A stretch of 40,666 bases of DNA, from positions 1 to 40,666 of the forward strand of contig NZ_JACJRE010000064.1 in assembly GCF_014697075.1 (NCBI RefSeq), in the 5' to 3' direction. This document shows, piece by piece, positions 1-8,900 of the stretch. The notes beneath the pieces were generated by a model, which did not search any database, was not told the origin of the DNA, and was given only the letters and a program-made list of their open reading frames with translations. Numbering within the stretch: position 1 is the first letter of the stretch; the number at the start of each line of letters is the position of its first letter. Origin of the DNA: Tolypothrix sp. FACHB-123 (GTDB lineage: Bacteria > Cyanobacteriota > Cyanobacteriia > Cyanobacteriales > Nostocaceae). Position numbers and translations under genes: made by a program.

Positions 1-50
1 CTCTATTTGCTGGGAAGTTAAATGATTTTTTGCTGGCATTATTCCATTTT

Positions 51-78
51 TTGACTGAATTCGGCTTTTTATTATACC
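51..78 (+). promoter_or_regulatory. Putative promoter of the L7/L12-paralogue gene
   Basis: TTGACT at 51-56 and TATACC at 73-78 are 16 bases apart, close to a sigma-70 type promoter. Transcription would begin near 85, leaving a leader of about 40 bases before the ATG at 125. This is a sequence match only. Confidence 0.45.
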
Positions 79-104
79 CTATTTAAATGCTGAACAGCTT
101 AACT

Positions 105-505
<401 letters not shown>

Positions 506-521
506 AACGGTGCAATTAAAG

Positions 522-596
522 ATTTCCTCTTTGCGTCTTTGCGTGAGATTCTTTTTTAAACGAACCGCAAAGGCGCAAAGGACACGAAGAGAAGAA
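522..596. repeat. Intergenic inverted repeat of the 'ttgcgtctttgcg' family
   Basis: Two arms rich in TTTGCGTCTTTGCG and CGCAAAGGCGCAAAGG face each other around a T-rich centre and could form a long imperfect hairpin. Related copies lie at 4564-4640, about 6296-6330, about 10108-10170 and about 23245-23325. It does not look coding. It may end transcription of the preceding gene. Confidence 0.6.
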
Positions 597-610
597 AAGA
601 GATAGAGGAT

Positions 611-638
611 TTCACAAGTGAATTAGGACAGATATATA
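611..638 (+). promoter_or_regulatory. Possible promoter of the structured leader and vWA gene
   Basis: TTCACA at 611-616 and TATATA at 633-638 are 16 bases apart. Transcription from near 645 would include the whole structured region from 661. The match is weak and the surroundings are AT-rich. Confidence 0.3.
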
Positions 639-660
639 GAAATTCAAATTTATTAATTGG

Positions 661-2226
<1,566 letters not shown>

Positions 2227-2688
2227 GGTTAGAATACGGCATTGCTCATCAGATTTAATAATGAGCAATGCTAATTCAGCAGATAACACTTCAAATGAAA
2301 AGGTTAATTATGTTTTTATGAATGAATAGAAATCATTTTAATGCTTTGAGTGCGATGAATTGATCTTTCTAGTTTTTCATTAGTAATAAATTCCGTTGCT
2401 CCTACAAATATAGCGGACGCAATATGTAAAGCGTCCATTGCCCCACTCCAAATTTACTTGCTTCTTCATAAGCTGTTGCAATAATTGAATTGATATCCTT
2501 TGCCCAATAGGAAACTTCATCAAAGAATGCTTCGTAAAATTTAAATTCGCTTTTTTGTTGATTGTAAATTGCTTTCGGTAATACTTCTAATTTGAGAAAA
2601 ATACTAGAAGCAAATTCTCGGTTTTCATCCTCTAAAATTTGTAAAGCTTTCTCAGCCATATCCCCTTGAGAACGAGCAGCGTAAATTA

Positions 2689-3873
2689 AGCTGTTCCACA
2701 TTTAAAGCGCATAAAATAGCAATAAGATAAATTTCCGTGTGTGCATCATGCCAGTCAAAGGATTTCTCAAAACAGAACAGAGAGAAAACTTACAAAAAGT
2801 AGTGAAAGAGAGCGATTGTGCATTAGTAAGAGAAAGAGCATTAATGTTGCTGCTGATGAACGATGGAAAGAAATACAGAGAAATTAGTGAGTTTCTCGGA
2901 TGCGGACTGAGAACAGTAATATATTGGTGTGTGCATGGAGACCCAAATAATATAGAAAGCCTTAAAGATAAACGGCAGAAAGGAAATAATTTAAAAGCTA
3001 CGGATGAGTACGTTCAATTATTAATGGAAACAATTGAAAAACCACCAACAGAGTTAGGATATGAGTTTGGGAGATGGACGGCAGCAAGATTAGCAACTTA
3101 CCTGGGAGAAAAAACAGGAATAAAATTAAGTGGAGAACAAGTAAGGAGGATACTACTTAAAAAAAAGTACGTTTACCTCTGGGCTAAGTATAGCTTAGAA
3201 GATAAGCAAGACCCAACTAAAAGAGCAGCATTTAAGCAGAAGTTAGAAGGATATCTAGAAGTGTCCAAATCAGAACCAGCAAAGCTTCAGGTCTGGTTTT
3301 GGGATGAATCAGGTTTCAGTTTAAGAGTAATTCGACGGAAAAATTGGAGCCAAAAAGGTCAAAGAAAAAAAGTTACAGGACAACGTAGCAGTGGCAAAGT
3401 CAATCTTATGGGAGCAGTAAGATTTAATGACCGTAAAAGAATGTGTTTTTTTGTAGAGAAAGGAAACGGTGAAATTTTTTATCAACAATTACAACAATTA
3501 TATGAACAAATAAAGCAAGAATGGATAGAGCAGGGTAACGCATCGGAAGACTTTCCTGAAAAAGGTACAAAGATTCTCATTGTTTTAGATAATGCTAGCT
3601 ATCATAAAAAGAAAATAATCTTAGCTGAAATTGAAACAAATTTACCAAATATTCAACTGTATTTTCTACCGCCCTATAATCCCGATTATAATCTCATCGA
3701 GTTAGTGTGGCACTCAGCCAAGGAATATATTGCTCATAGATTATTCCAATCAGTTGAGCAATTAAAGAATCTATTAGACCGCTTACTAAATCAAGGCGAA
3801 TTAATTATTAAATGGCATCGTCGAGTGAAAAACAAAGGTAATGCTGTTACAGCAACTTAAATGTGGAACAGCT
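2689..3873. mobile_element. IS630-family insertion sequence, 1185 bp, apparently complete
   Basis: The ends are perfect 17-bp inverted repeats (2689-2705, beginning AGCTGTTCCACATTTAA, and 3857-3873). They are flanked by TA at 2687-2688 and 3874-3875, the two-base target duplication typical of IS630/Tc1-mariner elements. One uninterrupted transposase fills the element, with its stop codon inside the right repeat. Exact repeats and an intact gene suggest a recent insertion. It sits in the PIN toxin gene. Confidence 0.92.
2748..3860 (+). CDS. IS630-family transposase
   Basis: The protein is 370 aa from ATG 2748 (MPVKGFL...); a GTG at 2739 is possible. It has an N-terminal helix-turn-helix (about 25-65, containing REISEFLGCG) and a DDE/RNase-H-fold catalytic domain. 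The catalytic residues are visible: D186 in FWDESGF, D281 in IVLDNASYH, and E318 in PPYNPDYNLIELVW. The family often needs a programmed frameshift, but here the reading frame is continuous. It is nested in the plus orientation within the minus-strand toxin gene. Confidence 0.93.
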   Translation: MPVKGFLKTEQRENLQKVVKESDCALVRERALMLLLMNDGKKYREISEFLGCGLRTVIYWCVHGDPNNIESLKDKRQKGNNLKATDEYVQLLMETIEKPPTELGYEFGRWTAARLATYLGEKTGIKLSGEQVRRILLKKKYVYLWAKYSLEDKQDPTKRAAFKQKLEGYLEVSKSEPAKLQVWFWDESGFSLRVIRRKNWSQKGQRKKVTGQRSSGKVNLMGAVRFNDRKRMCFFVEKGNGEIFYQQLQQLYEQIKQEWIEQGNASEDFPEKGTKILIVLDNASYHKKKIILAEIETNLPNIQLYFLPPYNPDYNLIELVWHSAKEYIAHRLFQSVEQLKNLLDRLLNQGELIIKWHRRVKNKGNAVTAT

Positions 3874-3902
3874 TAAAACACCAGCATCAATGAAAGTACG
3901 AA

Positions 3903-4148
3903 TCATATCAGGTCTTCTCCACAGCCACCTCGACGTTCTGCTTTTTTTCTATCTGCTTCTTCAGCCGTTAACAAAGGAAGACCAGAATCAATAATTTCTT
4001 GACGAATTTGTCTTAATTTTTTACCTAACTTAGAGCCAGATTTTAGCTGCTGCTTTTGACGTTCGAGTGAATCAATAAATGCTAAAACTTTTTCTTGCTC
4101 ATCTGCATTTAAAGCTGGCAATTTCTCCAGTATTTGTTCGATGCTCAT
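3903..4148 (-). CDS. Antitoxin-like protein of a broken toxin-antitoxin pair
   Basis: An 81-aa protein beginning MSIEQILEKLPALNADEQEKV. The first half is helical and resembles small cyanobacterial VapB-type antitoxin or DUF2281-like proteins; the C-terminal half is rich in Lys and Arg. Its stop codon overlaps the ATG of the PIN toxin gene (ATGA), the usual coupling in such operons. The start at 4148 fits the conserved-looking N-terminus; an ATG at 4175 would add nine residues. It remains intact although its partner is destroyed, so it may be an orphan that could still neutralise related toxins. No clear DNA-binding domain is recognisable to me. Confidence 0.7.
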   Translation of the reverse strand: MSIEQILEKLPALNADEQEKVLAFIDSLERQKQQLKSGSKLGKKLRQIRQEIIDSGLPLLTAEEADRKKAERRGGCGEDLI

Positions 4149-4235
4149 ATTGATTATTACTCTGATTATCAACAATAGGAATACATTTATATTGTACTTC
4201 CCAAGATTTGATTTGCATCAACAGTAAATCAACGA

Positions 4236-4251
4236 CCAAAATATATTTTGG
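4236..4251. promoter_or_regulatory. Perfect 16-bp palindrome, candidate operator
   Basis: CCAAAATATATTTTGG is its own reverse complement. It lies between the divergent antitoxin gene and the structured RNA, directly upstream of the expected -35 position of the RNA promoter. It could be the autoregulatory site of the toxin-antitoxin operon, a site controlling the RNA, or both. The binding factor is unknown. Confidence 0.45.
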
Positions 4252-4274
4252 AAAATAGCAAATTTTAATTGTAG

Positions 4275-4280
4275 TATAAT
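4275..4280 (+). promoter_or_regulatory. Perfect -10 box ahead of the rRNA-mimic RNA
   Basis: TATAAT at 4275-4280 would place the transcription start near 4286-4288, a few bases before the first pairing base of the RNA at 4293. No good -35 box stands 17 bases upstream, where the palindrome ends, so activation or an alternative factor is possible. Confidence 0.5.
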
Positions 4281-4292
4281 GTAATATATTTC

Positions 4293-4498
4293 TTGCGTGC
4301 CCCAACTCGTGGAGCCTACATACTAGTACGAGAGGAAAAGTAACACTGTCAAAACCAGTGGGCGTGTGTGAACGGGGAGTGCGAAGAACCTGGAAAGTGG
4401 GCTTAGAAGTAGCCATCTTTGAAAGAGTGTGTAACAACTCACCAGCGGAGTCCCCCTAGTAACTGAGAACACGCAATGCTCCACCAACTTGCACGCAA
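4293..4498 (+). ncRNA. Structured RNA imitating the 23S rRNA sarcin-ricin loop and GTPase-associated centre
   Basis: Two exact helices close the RNA: TTGCGTGC 4293-4300 with GCACGCAA 4491-4498, and GTGGAGC 4309-4315 with GCTCCAC 4478-4484. Inside, 4325-4336 is AGTACGAGAGGA, identical to the universal sarcin-ricin loop (E. coli 2654-2665), closed by TACT/AGTA. A hairpin follows, CACTG 4344-4348 with CAGTG 4356-4360. GGGGA 4374-4378 pairs with TCCCC 4451-4455 around 4389-4446, which aligns without gaps to E. coli 23S 1051-1108, the L11-binding domain. A1067 (4405) and A1095 (4433) are kept. Relative to E. coli, helix pairs 1053-1106 and 1054-1105 change from C-G and A-U to T-A and G-C, so pairing is preserved. 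These rRNA pieces are about 1.5 kb apart in 23S and in reverse order here. No T-run follows 4498, so the RNA may be processed from a transcript that continues into the next gene. Confidence 0.87.
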
Positions 4499-4500
4499 TT

Positions 4501-4533
4501 AATTCGTAATTCGTAATTCGTAATTCGTAATTA
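4501..4533. repeat. Heptamer tandem array (AATTCGT)n
   Basis: About four and a half copies of AATTCGT follow the structured RNA directly. Short tandem heptamers of this kind are typical intergenic repeats of filamentous cyanobacteria. Confidence 0.85.
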
Positions 4534-4563
4534 GTCCTTTCATCAGGAACTTATCAAATTATT

Positions 4564-4640
4564 TCCTCTCTGCGTCCTCTGCGTACTCTGCGGTTAAAAA
4601 ATAAGAAATATAACCACAGAGGCGCAGAGAACACAGAGGT
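4564..4640. repeat. Inverted repeat of the 'ctctgcgtcc' family
   Basis: The left arm with CTCTGCGTCCTCTGCG faces a right arm with CGCAGAGAACACAGAGG across an A-rich centre. It is the same family as 522-596. It separates the structured RNA from the 276-aa gene and may attenuate read-through. Confidence 0.7.
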
Positions 4641-4688
4641 AAGAAGTTACAGAGGAATTCCTGATGCCAAATTATTACTTAGCTTTGC

Positions 4689-4705
4689 ATCCTATAAATT
4701 AGGAT
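4689..4705 (+). promoter_or_regulatory. Hairpin covering the ribosome-binding site of the 276-aa gene
   Basis: ATCCTA 4689-4694 pairs exactly with TAGGAT 4700-4705 around the loop TAAAT. The Shine-Dalgarno AGGA (4701-4704, six bases before ATG 4711) lies in the stem. It parallels the hairpins before the L12 paralogue and the vWA protein. Confidence 0.4.
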
Positions 4706-4710
4706 TATTT

Positions 4711-5541
4711 ATGTCTGACATCCGTAAGCTAATCAACCAAATTGCTGAAGCAGAAGCACAGTTGTCTGCTACCCAATTTATCGCGCCTTGTGTCAAAGGT
4801 GGACGAGTTCGCACAAAGGTAGCTGGGATGGTTTACACCTTCACACCAAAGCCGCGTCAATTTGAAGGTTGGGGTATATTTCAGCCTGTGGATGCAAAGA
4901 CAGCAACGGTTGTGGAATCAGCAGATTTACCCCAAATAGCAGAATACTTGCAACACTTTCCCCAAATTCGGCTGCGGTTAGCATACCAATTGCGGGGACA
5001 AACTTGGTTAGCATATCCTGTGAATGAAGTAGATATGCGTCAACGGTTGCAGGTGGTAAAACCGATCGCAGTCCATTTAGTAACTGAGGGTGTCGCTTTT
5101 GAGCAAATCATTACCCGTTGTCATGGACAATCCTGCTGGTTTGAAGAAATCGATCGCCGTACCGATCCAATAATTGCGGAAACTCTGCAATCTGCGATTC
5201 AGCAATTAACCCCATCTGCAAAATTGCAATTCAAGGGGATGACTCCAGAAATGCGGACAGTGTATGAATTAGCCACTGAGCGAATTGAGGGCTTTCAACC
5301 CCAACAAGATGAAAAACGACTGCGCAAAGCCTTACAGCAAGGCGGTGGTGAATTAAGCCAATTCCAAGATCATGGTGATTACTGGACGGTGAATTGGCGA
5401 ACTGCTGATGGTATTCGCCATACAAGTGCGATCGCTAAAATTGACTTGACAGTGATTAGTTCTGGTATTTGTCTGAGTGGACGCGATCGCGATTTTGATT
5501 TGCAATCCTTAGTGGGTGTGATGGAACAACAGGAATGGTAA
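4711..5541 (+). CDS. Unrecognised 276-aa protein of the rRNA-mimic locus
   Basis: I do not recognise the family. The protein looks soluble, with no signal peptide or membrane segment. It has an N-terminal helix (1-20), a predicted beta-rich part with FEGWGIFQP (about 51-59), a Cys pair in TRCHGQSCWFEE (C137 and C142), and a C-terminal part with DYWTVNWRTADGIRH and SGRDRDFDL. AGGA six bases before the ATG supports the start. Its end overlaps or abuts the next gene, which suggests translational coupling. Its place between an rRNA-like RNA and an E1-like enzyme makes it a candidate RNA-binding protein or the substrate or partner of the E1; this is inference from position only. Confidence 0.8.
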   Translation: MSDIRKLINQIAEAEAQLSATQFIAPCVKGGRVRTKVAGMVYTFTPKPRQFEGWGIFQPVDAKTATVVESADLPQIAEYLQHFPQIRLRLAYQLRGQTWLAYPVNEVDMRQRLQVVKPIAVHLVTEGVAFEQIITRCHGQSCWFEEIDRRTDPIIAETLQSAIQQLTPSAKLQFKGMTPEMRTVYELATERIEGFQPQQDEKRLRKALQQGGGELSQFQDHGDYWTVNWRTADGIRHTSAIAKIDLTVISSGICLSGRDRDFDLQSLVGVMEQQEW

Positions 5542-5546
5542 GGATT

Positions 5547-6185
5547 ATGTCCATATTTTTTCACGAACAGCTTTACCGCAGCAATACTGTGATGAAAAAG
5601 CTGAAGGATTATCCTGTCACCATTTGTGGGGCTGGTGCATTAGGAGCTAACATTGCAGAAAACTTGGCTCGGTCTGGTTTTGATAAACTGACAGTGATTG
5701 ATTGCGATCGCATTGAAGAGCGTAATCTTTCAACTCAGCCTTACTACCGTTCAGATGTGGGCGCATTTAAGGCGAAAATTTTGGCAAATAATCTATATCG
5801 CGCCATTGGTACTAAAATTGATGGCAAAACAAAGGAGTTAACACCAGCAAATACCAGTCAACTCCTCAAAGATAGCCAGCTAATTATCGACGCTTTTGAT
5901 AACAGTATCGCCCGTCAAGCAGTCAAGGATTATGCGGAGAAATTCAATATACCTTGTCTTCATGCTGGGCTTTCAGCCGATTATGCAGAAGTGATTTGGA
6001 ATGACGTTTATCGCGTTCCTTCTGATGTCAATGATGATATCTGTGATTATCCCTTAGCGCGAAACTTGGTAATGTTAACCGTTGCGGTGGCGTGTGAAGC
6101 GGTGATTTCCTTCATTGCGATCGCACAACAGCGAAATTTTACCATTACCCTCAAGGATATGACAGTTCAACCCCTCGTTTTGTAG
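5547..6185 (+). CDS. ThiF/E1-like adenylating enzyme
   Basis: A 212-aa protein of the ThiF/MoeB/HesA superfamily, which activates a carboxylate as an acyl-adenylate using ATP. Visible features are the Rossmann loop G28-A-G-A-L-G33, the acidic strand VIDCDRIEERNL (about 50-61) with the Asp and Asn expected near ATP, K75, and DAFDNS (about 115-120) with D118. It lacks the CxxC zinc pairs of MoeB and ThiF, and C166 is the only obvious late cysteine. TcdA of this superfamily modifies tRNA, so an RNA substrate is conceivable. The ATG at 5547 gives the best N-terminus; an ATG at 5535 overlaps the upstream stop and cannot be excluded. Confidence 0.85.
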   Translation: MSIFFHEQLYRSNTVMKKLKDYPVTICGAGALGANIAENLARSGFDKLTVIDCDRIEERNLSTQPYYRSDVGAFKAKILANNLYRAIGTKIDGKTKELTPANTSQLLKDSQLIIDAFDNSIARQAVKDYAEKFNIPCLHAGLSADYAEVIWNDVYRVPSDVNDDICDYPLARNLVMLTVAVACEAVISFIAIAQQRNFTITLKDMTVQPLVL

Positions 6186-6228
6186 CGACTGTTTGATTTA
6201 ATACTCTTTCCTGTAAATAGACCACGCG

Positions 6229-6292
6229 GTAGGGGCACGGCACCAGTAATATTATTGTATGTACCAGAAGATTGTGGATGCCGTGCCCCTAC
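6229..6292. repeat. Inverted repeat GTAGGGGCACGGCA
   Basis: Two perfect 14-base arms (6229-6242 and 6279-6292) are 36 bases apart. 'Aggggca(c/t)ggca' hairpins are common mobile repeats in these genomes; a shorter relative lies at about 17670-17692. It may also end transcription of the ThiF-like gene. Confidence 0.75.
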
Positions 6293-6398
6293 TTTCTTCT
6301 CTCTGCGTCCTTGGCGTACTTGGCGGTTCATTAAAAAAAATAACCTTGATGACAAAGTTTCAAGCTTAACTGAACCCTATTATTTTATACAGTCAAGC

Positions 6399-6587
6399 GA
6401 TCGCATCGGGTTGCAATTCGATTGTATCGCGTGACAATTCAATTGCATTCGGAAACAATTCAATTGCATCGGGTGACAATGCGATTGCATCCGGAAACAA
6501 TTCGATCGCATCGGGTTGCAATTCGATTGTATCCGGAAACAATTCAATTGCATTGCGTGAAAATGCGACCGCATTGCTTTGCAAAAT
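6399..6587. repeat. 21-bp tandem repeat array, nine units
   Basis: Units run from 6399 in steps of exactly 21 bases, of the form gattgcatccggaaacaattc with variants. The period is a multiple of three, so both strands stay partly open; minus-strand frames give a 7-residue repeat such as DAIELFP. No good start site precedes it on that strand, and it lies just after the leuD stop. I treat it as a repeat rather than a gene. Confidence 0.85.
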
Positions 6588-6593
6588 TAACCC

Positions 6594-7202
6594 CTAACCA
6601 GCAGCTAAATTACCCCAACCAACATAAGGTAACTTCGCCGCAGTCGCCCGAACTTTCTCAGCATTAGCTACCAACTGACCGCAAGCATCCCAAGTCCCAG
6701 CAGTGAAAGTGCTTCTCGTACCTTTGTTGATAGTTACTGAGGTAGTGTAATCTCCAATTTGGACTTGCAAAGTTTCCAAATTTACAGTGACAGATGCTTG
6801 AGGATTGGCGGTTACTAATTCTTGGAGCTTTTTGACAGTCGCACTATCAGCCGTTACACAAGGTATCCCCATCGCCACGCAGTTACCGAAAAAGATTTCC
6901 GCGAAGCTTTCACCAATTAAAGCTTTAATTCCCCATTTAGCAAGTGCTTGAGGTGCGTGTTCCCGTGATGAACCGCAGCCAAAGTTGCGGTTAACTATGA
7001 GAATATTCGCCCCTTGGTATTGTGCTTGATCGAAGGGATGCTCACCTTTAAGTGCAGTGCGATCATCAATAAATGCGCCTTCGCCTAACCCATCAAAGGT
7101 GATGGCTTTTAAGTAACGCGCTGGAATAATGCGATCGGTATCTATATCATTACCTACCAAAGGTACGCCGCGCCCTGCGACTGTTTTCACTTCACTAACC
7201 AT
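6594..7202 (-). CDS. leuD: 3-isopropylmalate dehydratase small subunit
   Basis: This is the swivelling domain subunit of isopropylmalate isomerase, which with LeuC converts 2- to 3-isopropylmalate in leucine synthesis. The 202-aa protein has the family signatures [14 protein letters not shown] (about 18-31) and [15 protein letters not shown]. Length is normal. leuC lies upstream on the same strand with a gap of about 160 bases that holds a heptamer array. The stop codon is directly followed by a 21-bp repeat array. Confidence 0.96.
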   Translation of the reverse strand: MVSEVKTVAGRGVPLVGNDIDTDRIIPARYLKAITFDGLGEGAFIDDRTALKGEHPFDQAQYQGANILIVNRNFGCGSSREHAPQALAKWGIKALIGESFAEIFFGNCVAMGIPCVTADSATVKKLQELVTANPQASVTVNLETLQVQIGDYTTSVTINKGTRSTFTAGTWDACGQLVANAEKVRATAAKLPYVGWGNLAAG

Positions 7203-7299
7203 AAATTTTACCCATCACCTCAAAGGATTATTTACAACCGCAGAGAAAGACAGTCCCAATGAAAACATTTCATAATCATGTATAAAAATGGACATTGGT

Positions 7300-7381
7300 A
7301 AACCGTCAACAGTCAACAGTCAACCGTCAACAGTCAACAGTCAACCATCAACAGTCAACAGTCAACCGTCAACCGTCAACA
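7300..7381. repeat. Heptamer tandem array (GTCAACA/GTCAACC)n
   Basis: About eleven copies of the GTCAAC(A/C) heptamer fill the leuC-leuD spacer. The array runs into the 3' end of leuC, so the last codons and the stop are repeat-derived. Confidence 0.9.
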
Positions 7382-8777
7382 AATCCCTTACATCAGAGAC
7401 TTCACCTTTAATCGCCGCCGTCGCCACCATTGCCGGACTCATTAGCAATGTCCGCCCAGAAGCTGAACCTTGTCGCCCTTTAAAGTTGCGGTTGGAGGAG
7501 GAAGCGCTGATTTGTCTTCCCTGTAGTTTGTCTGGGTTCATGGCTAAACACATAGAACATCCTGGTTCGCGCCATTCAAAGCCGGCTGCTTGGAAGATTT
7601 TGTCTAATCCTTCGGCTTCGGCTTCTTTTTTAACTCTTTCCGAACCAGGAACTACAAAAGCTTTGACTCCCTCTGCTACCTGGCGACCTTGGGCAATTTT
7701 CGCCGCTTCCCGCAAATCGCTGATTCTCCCGTTGGTGCAGCTACCAATAAAGCAGACATCAACTTTTGTGCCTTTGATAGGTTGACCGGGAAATAAATCC
7801 ATGTAGCTGTAGGCTTCTTCAGCGATAAATCGGTCTTCTTCCAGTAATTCCTCTGGCTTGGGAATCAATTGGTTAACACCGATACCTTGACCGGGGGTAA
7901 TTCCCCAGGTAACTGTCGGCGGAATTTCCCCAGCGTCAAATACGACAACATCATCGTATTCAGCATCAGCATCACTCTTGATGGATTCCCACCAAGCCAC
8001 TGCTTGATCCCAATCTGCGTCTTTGGGTGCGAAATCTCTCCCTTTGAGGTAATCGTAGGTGACTTGATCGGGGTTGACGTAGCCACAACGCGCCCCGCCT
8101 TCGATGGCCATATTGCAGACAGTCATCCTTTCTTCCATGTTCATTTGCTCAAAGGTTGTACCTGCGTACTCGTAGGCGTAACCTACACCACCTTTAACGC
8201 CGAGGGTGCGGATGATATGCAAAATCACATCTTTGGCGTAAACACCGGGGTTGAGAGTGCCATTAACTTCGATTTTGCGGACTTTTAATTTAGACAGGGC
8301 GAGGGTTTGGGAAGCGAGAACATCGCGTACTTGACTAGTACCGATACCAAATGCGATCGCCCCAAATGCGCCATGACTGGAAGTGTGGCTATCACCGCAA
8401 GCGATCGTCATTCCTGGCTGGGTAAGTCCTTGTTCTGGCGCGATGACGTGAACAATACCTTGACTACCAGAACCGATATTATAAAATGTGATGCCATTTT
8501 CTTGACAGTTCTGCTCTAGCGCCTGAATCATTTCCTCTGCCATCGTATCGACAAAAGGACGCGCTTGATTCTCTGTAGGTACAATATGATCCACCGTGGC
8601 GATCGTGCGCTGGGGAAACAGTACTTTTAAACCCCGTTCCCGTAGCATAGCAAAGGCCTGGGGACTGGTGACTTCATGGATAAGGTGAAGTCCGATGAAT
8701 AGCTGCGTTAGCCCTGATGGAAGCGTGCCGACGGTGTGTAAGTCCCAAACTTTATCGAACAATGTGCCTTTGCTCAT
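7362..8777 (-). CDS. leuC: 3-isopropylmalate dehydratase large subunit
   Basis: An aconitase-family enzyme of 471 aa carrying the 4Fe-4S cluster. Its cysteine ligands are visible as C347 (GSCTNGR), C407 and C410 (GCSMC). It works with LeuD, encoded downstream. The protein should end near ...SDVRDLL; the extra LTVDG comes from the adjacent heptamer repeat. The start ATG at 8777-8775 gives the usual N-terminus [14 protein letters not shown]. Confidence 0.97.
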   Translation of the reverse strand: MSKGTLFDKVWDLHTVGTLPSGLTQLFIGLHLIHEVTSPQAFAMLRERGLKVLFPQRTIATVDHIVPTENQARPFVDTMAEEMIQALEQNCQENGITFYNIGSGSQGIVHVIAPEQGLTQPGMTIACGDSHTSSHGAFGAIAFGIGTSQVRDVLASQTLALSKLKVRKIEVNGTLNPGVYAKDVILHIIRTLGVKGGVGYAYEYAGTTFEQMNMEERMTVCNMAIEGGARCGYVNPDQVTYDYLKGRDFAPKDADWDQAVAWWESIKSDADAEYDDVVVFDAGEIPPTVTWGITPGQGIGVNQLIPKPEELLEEDRFIAEEAYSYMDLFPGQPIKGTKVDVCFIGSCTNGRISDLREAAKIAQGRQVAEGVKAFVVPGSERVKKEAEAEGLDKIFQAAGFEWREPGCSMCLAMNPDKLQGRQISASSSNRNFKGRQGSASGRTLLMSPAMVATAAIKGEVSDVRDLLTVDG

Positions 8778-8900
8778 ACATCTATTCGTTAATTTAACGA
8801 GTGAGAGTTTTTATAGTATCAAAAAAGCTATGTCTTTGGGCATTGGGCAGAGACGCGATTGATCGCGTCTGTACAATTGTCTCCCTTCTGCCTTTCCCTC

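Larger units (their letters stand above)
2316..3906 (-). pseudogene. PIN-domain toxin gene (VapC-like), split by an IS and frameshifted
   Basis: Reading the minus strand and removing the IS restores an open start MIRTFIDAGVLIYAARSQGD, with the first PIN aspartate in FIDAG. The ATG (3906-3904) overlaps the antitoxin stop in an ATGA arrangement. The IS cuts the gene after about 10 codons. A second lesion lies near 2442-2446: the current frame reads ...FGVGQWTLYI and soon stops at about 2402, but adding one G gives ...FGVG-AMDALHIASAIF and then FITNEKLERSI to a stop at 2316-2318, the expected PIN C-terminus. The gene therefore carries an insertion plus a -1 frameshift in a G run and should be dead. 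PIN toxins are RNases, some of which cut the sarcin-ricin loop of 23S rRNA. The target here is unknown. Confidence 0.85.

Noticed and set aside
2402-2701. An intact 99-aa minus-strand gene
   Set aside because: Its N-terminus MWNSL is encoded by the IS end and its C-terminus is out of frame; it is the middle of the broken PIN toxin gene.
4099-4437. Minus-strand ORF of 112 aa across the structured RNA
   Set aside because: It runs antisense through the rRNA-like sequence, overlaps the antitoxin gene, has no ribosome site or family features, and the + strand structure explains the conservation better.
4389-4446. A decayed 23S rRNA gene fragment
   Set aside because: Two distant rRNA pieces occur in reversed order inside shared closing helices, with pairing kept by compensatory changes. 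Random decay would not give this.
6380-6584. Minus-strand repeat ORFs of 63-64 aa
   Set aside because: They are products of the 21-bp array, without a ribosome site, and two frames are open equally.
6399-6587. CRISPR array
   Set aside because: Units are directly tandem with no spacers; the same holds for the heptamer arrays.
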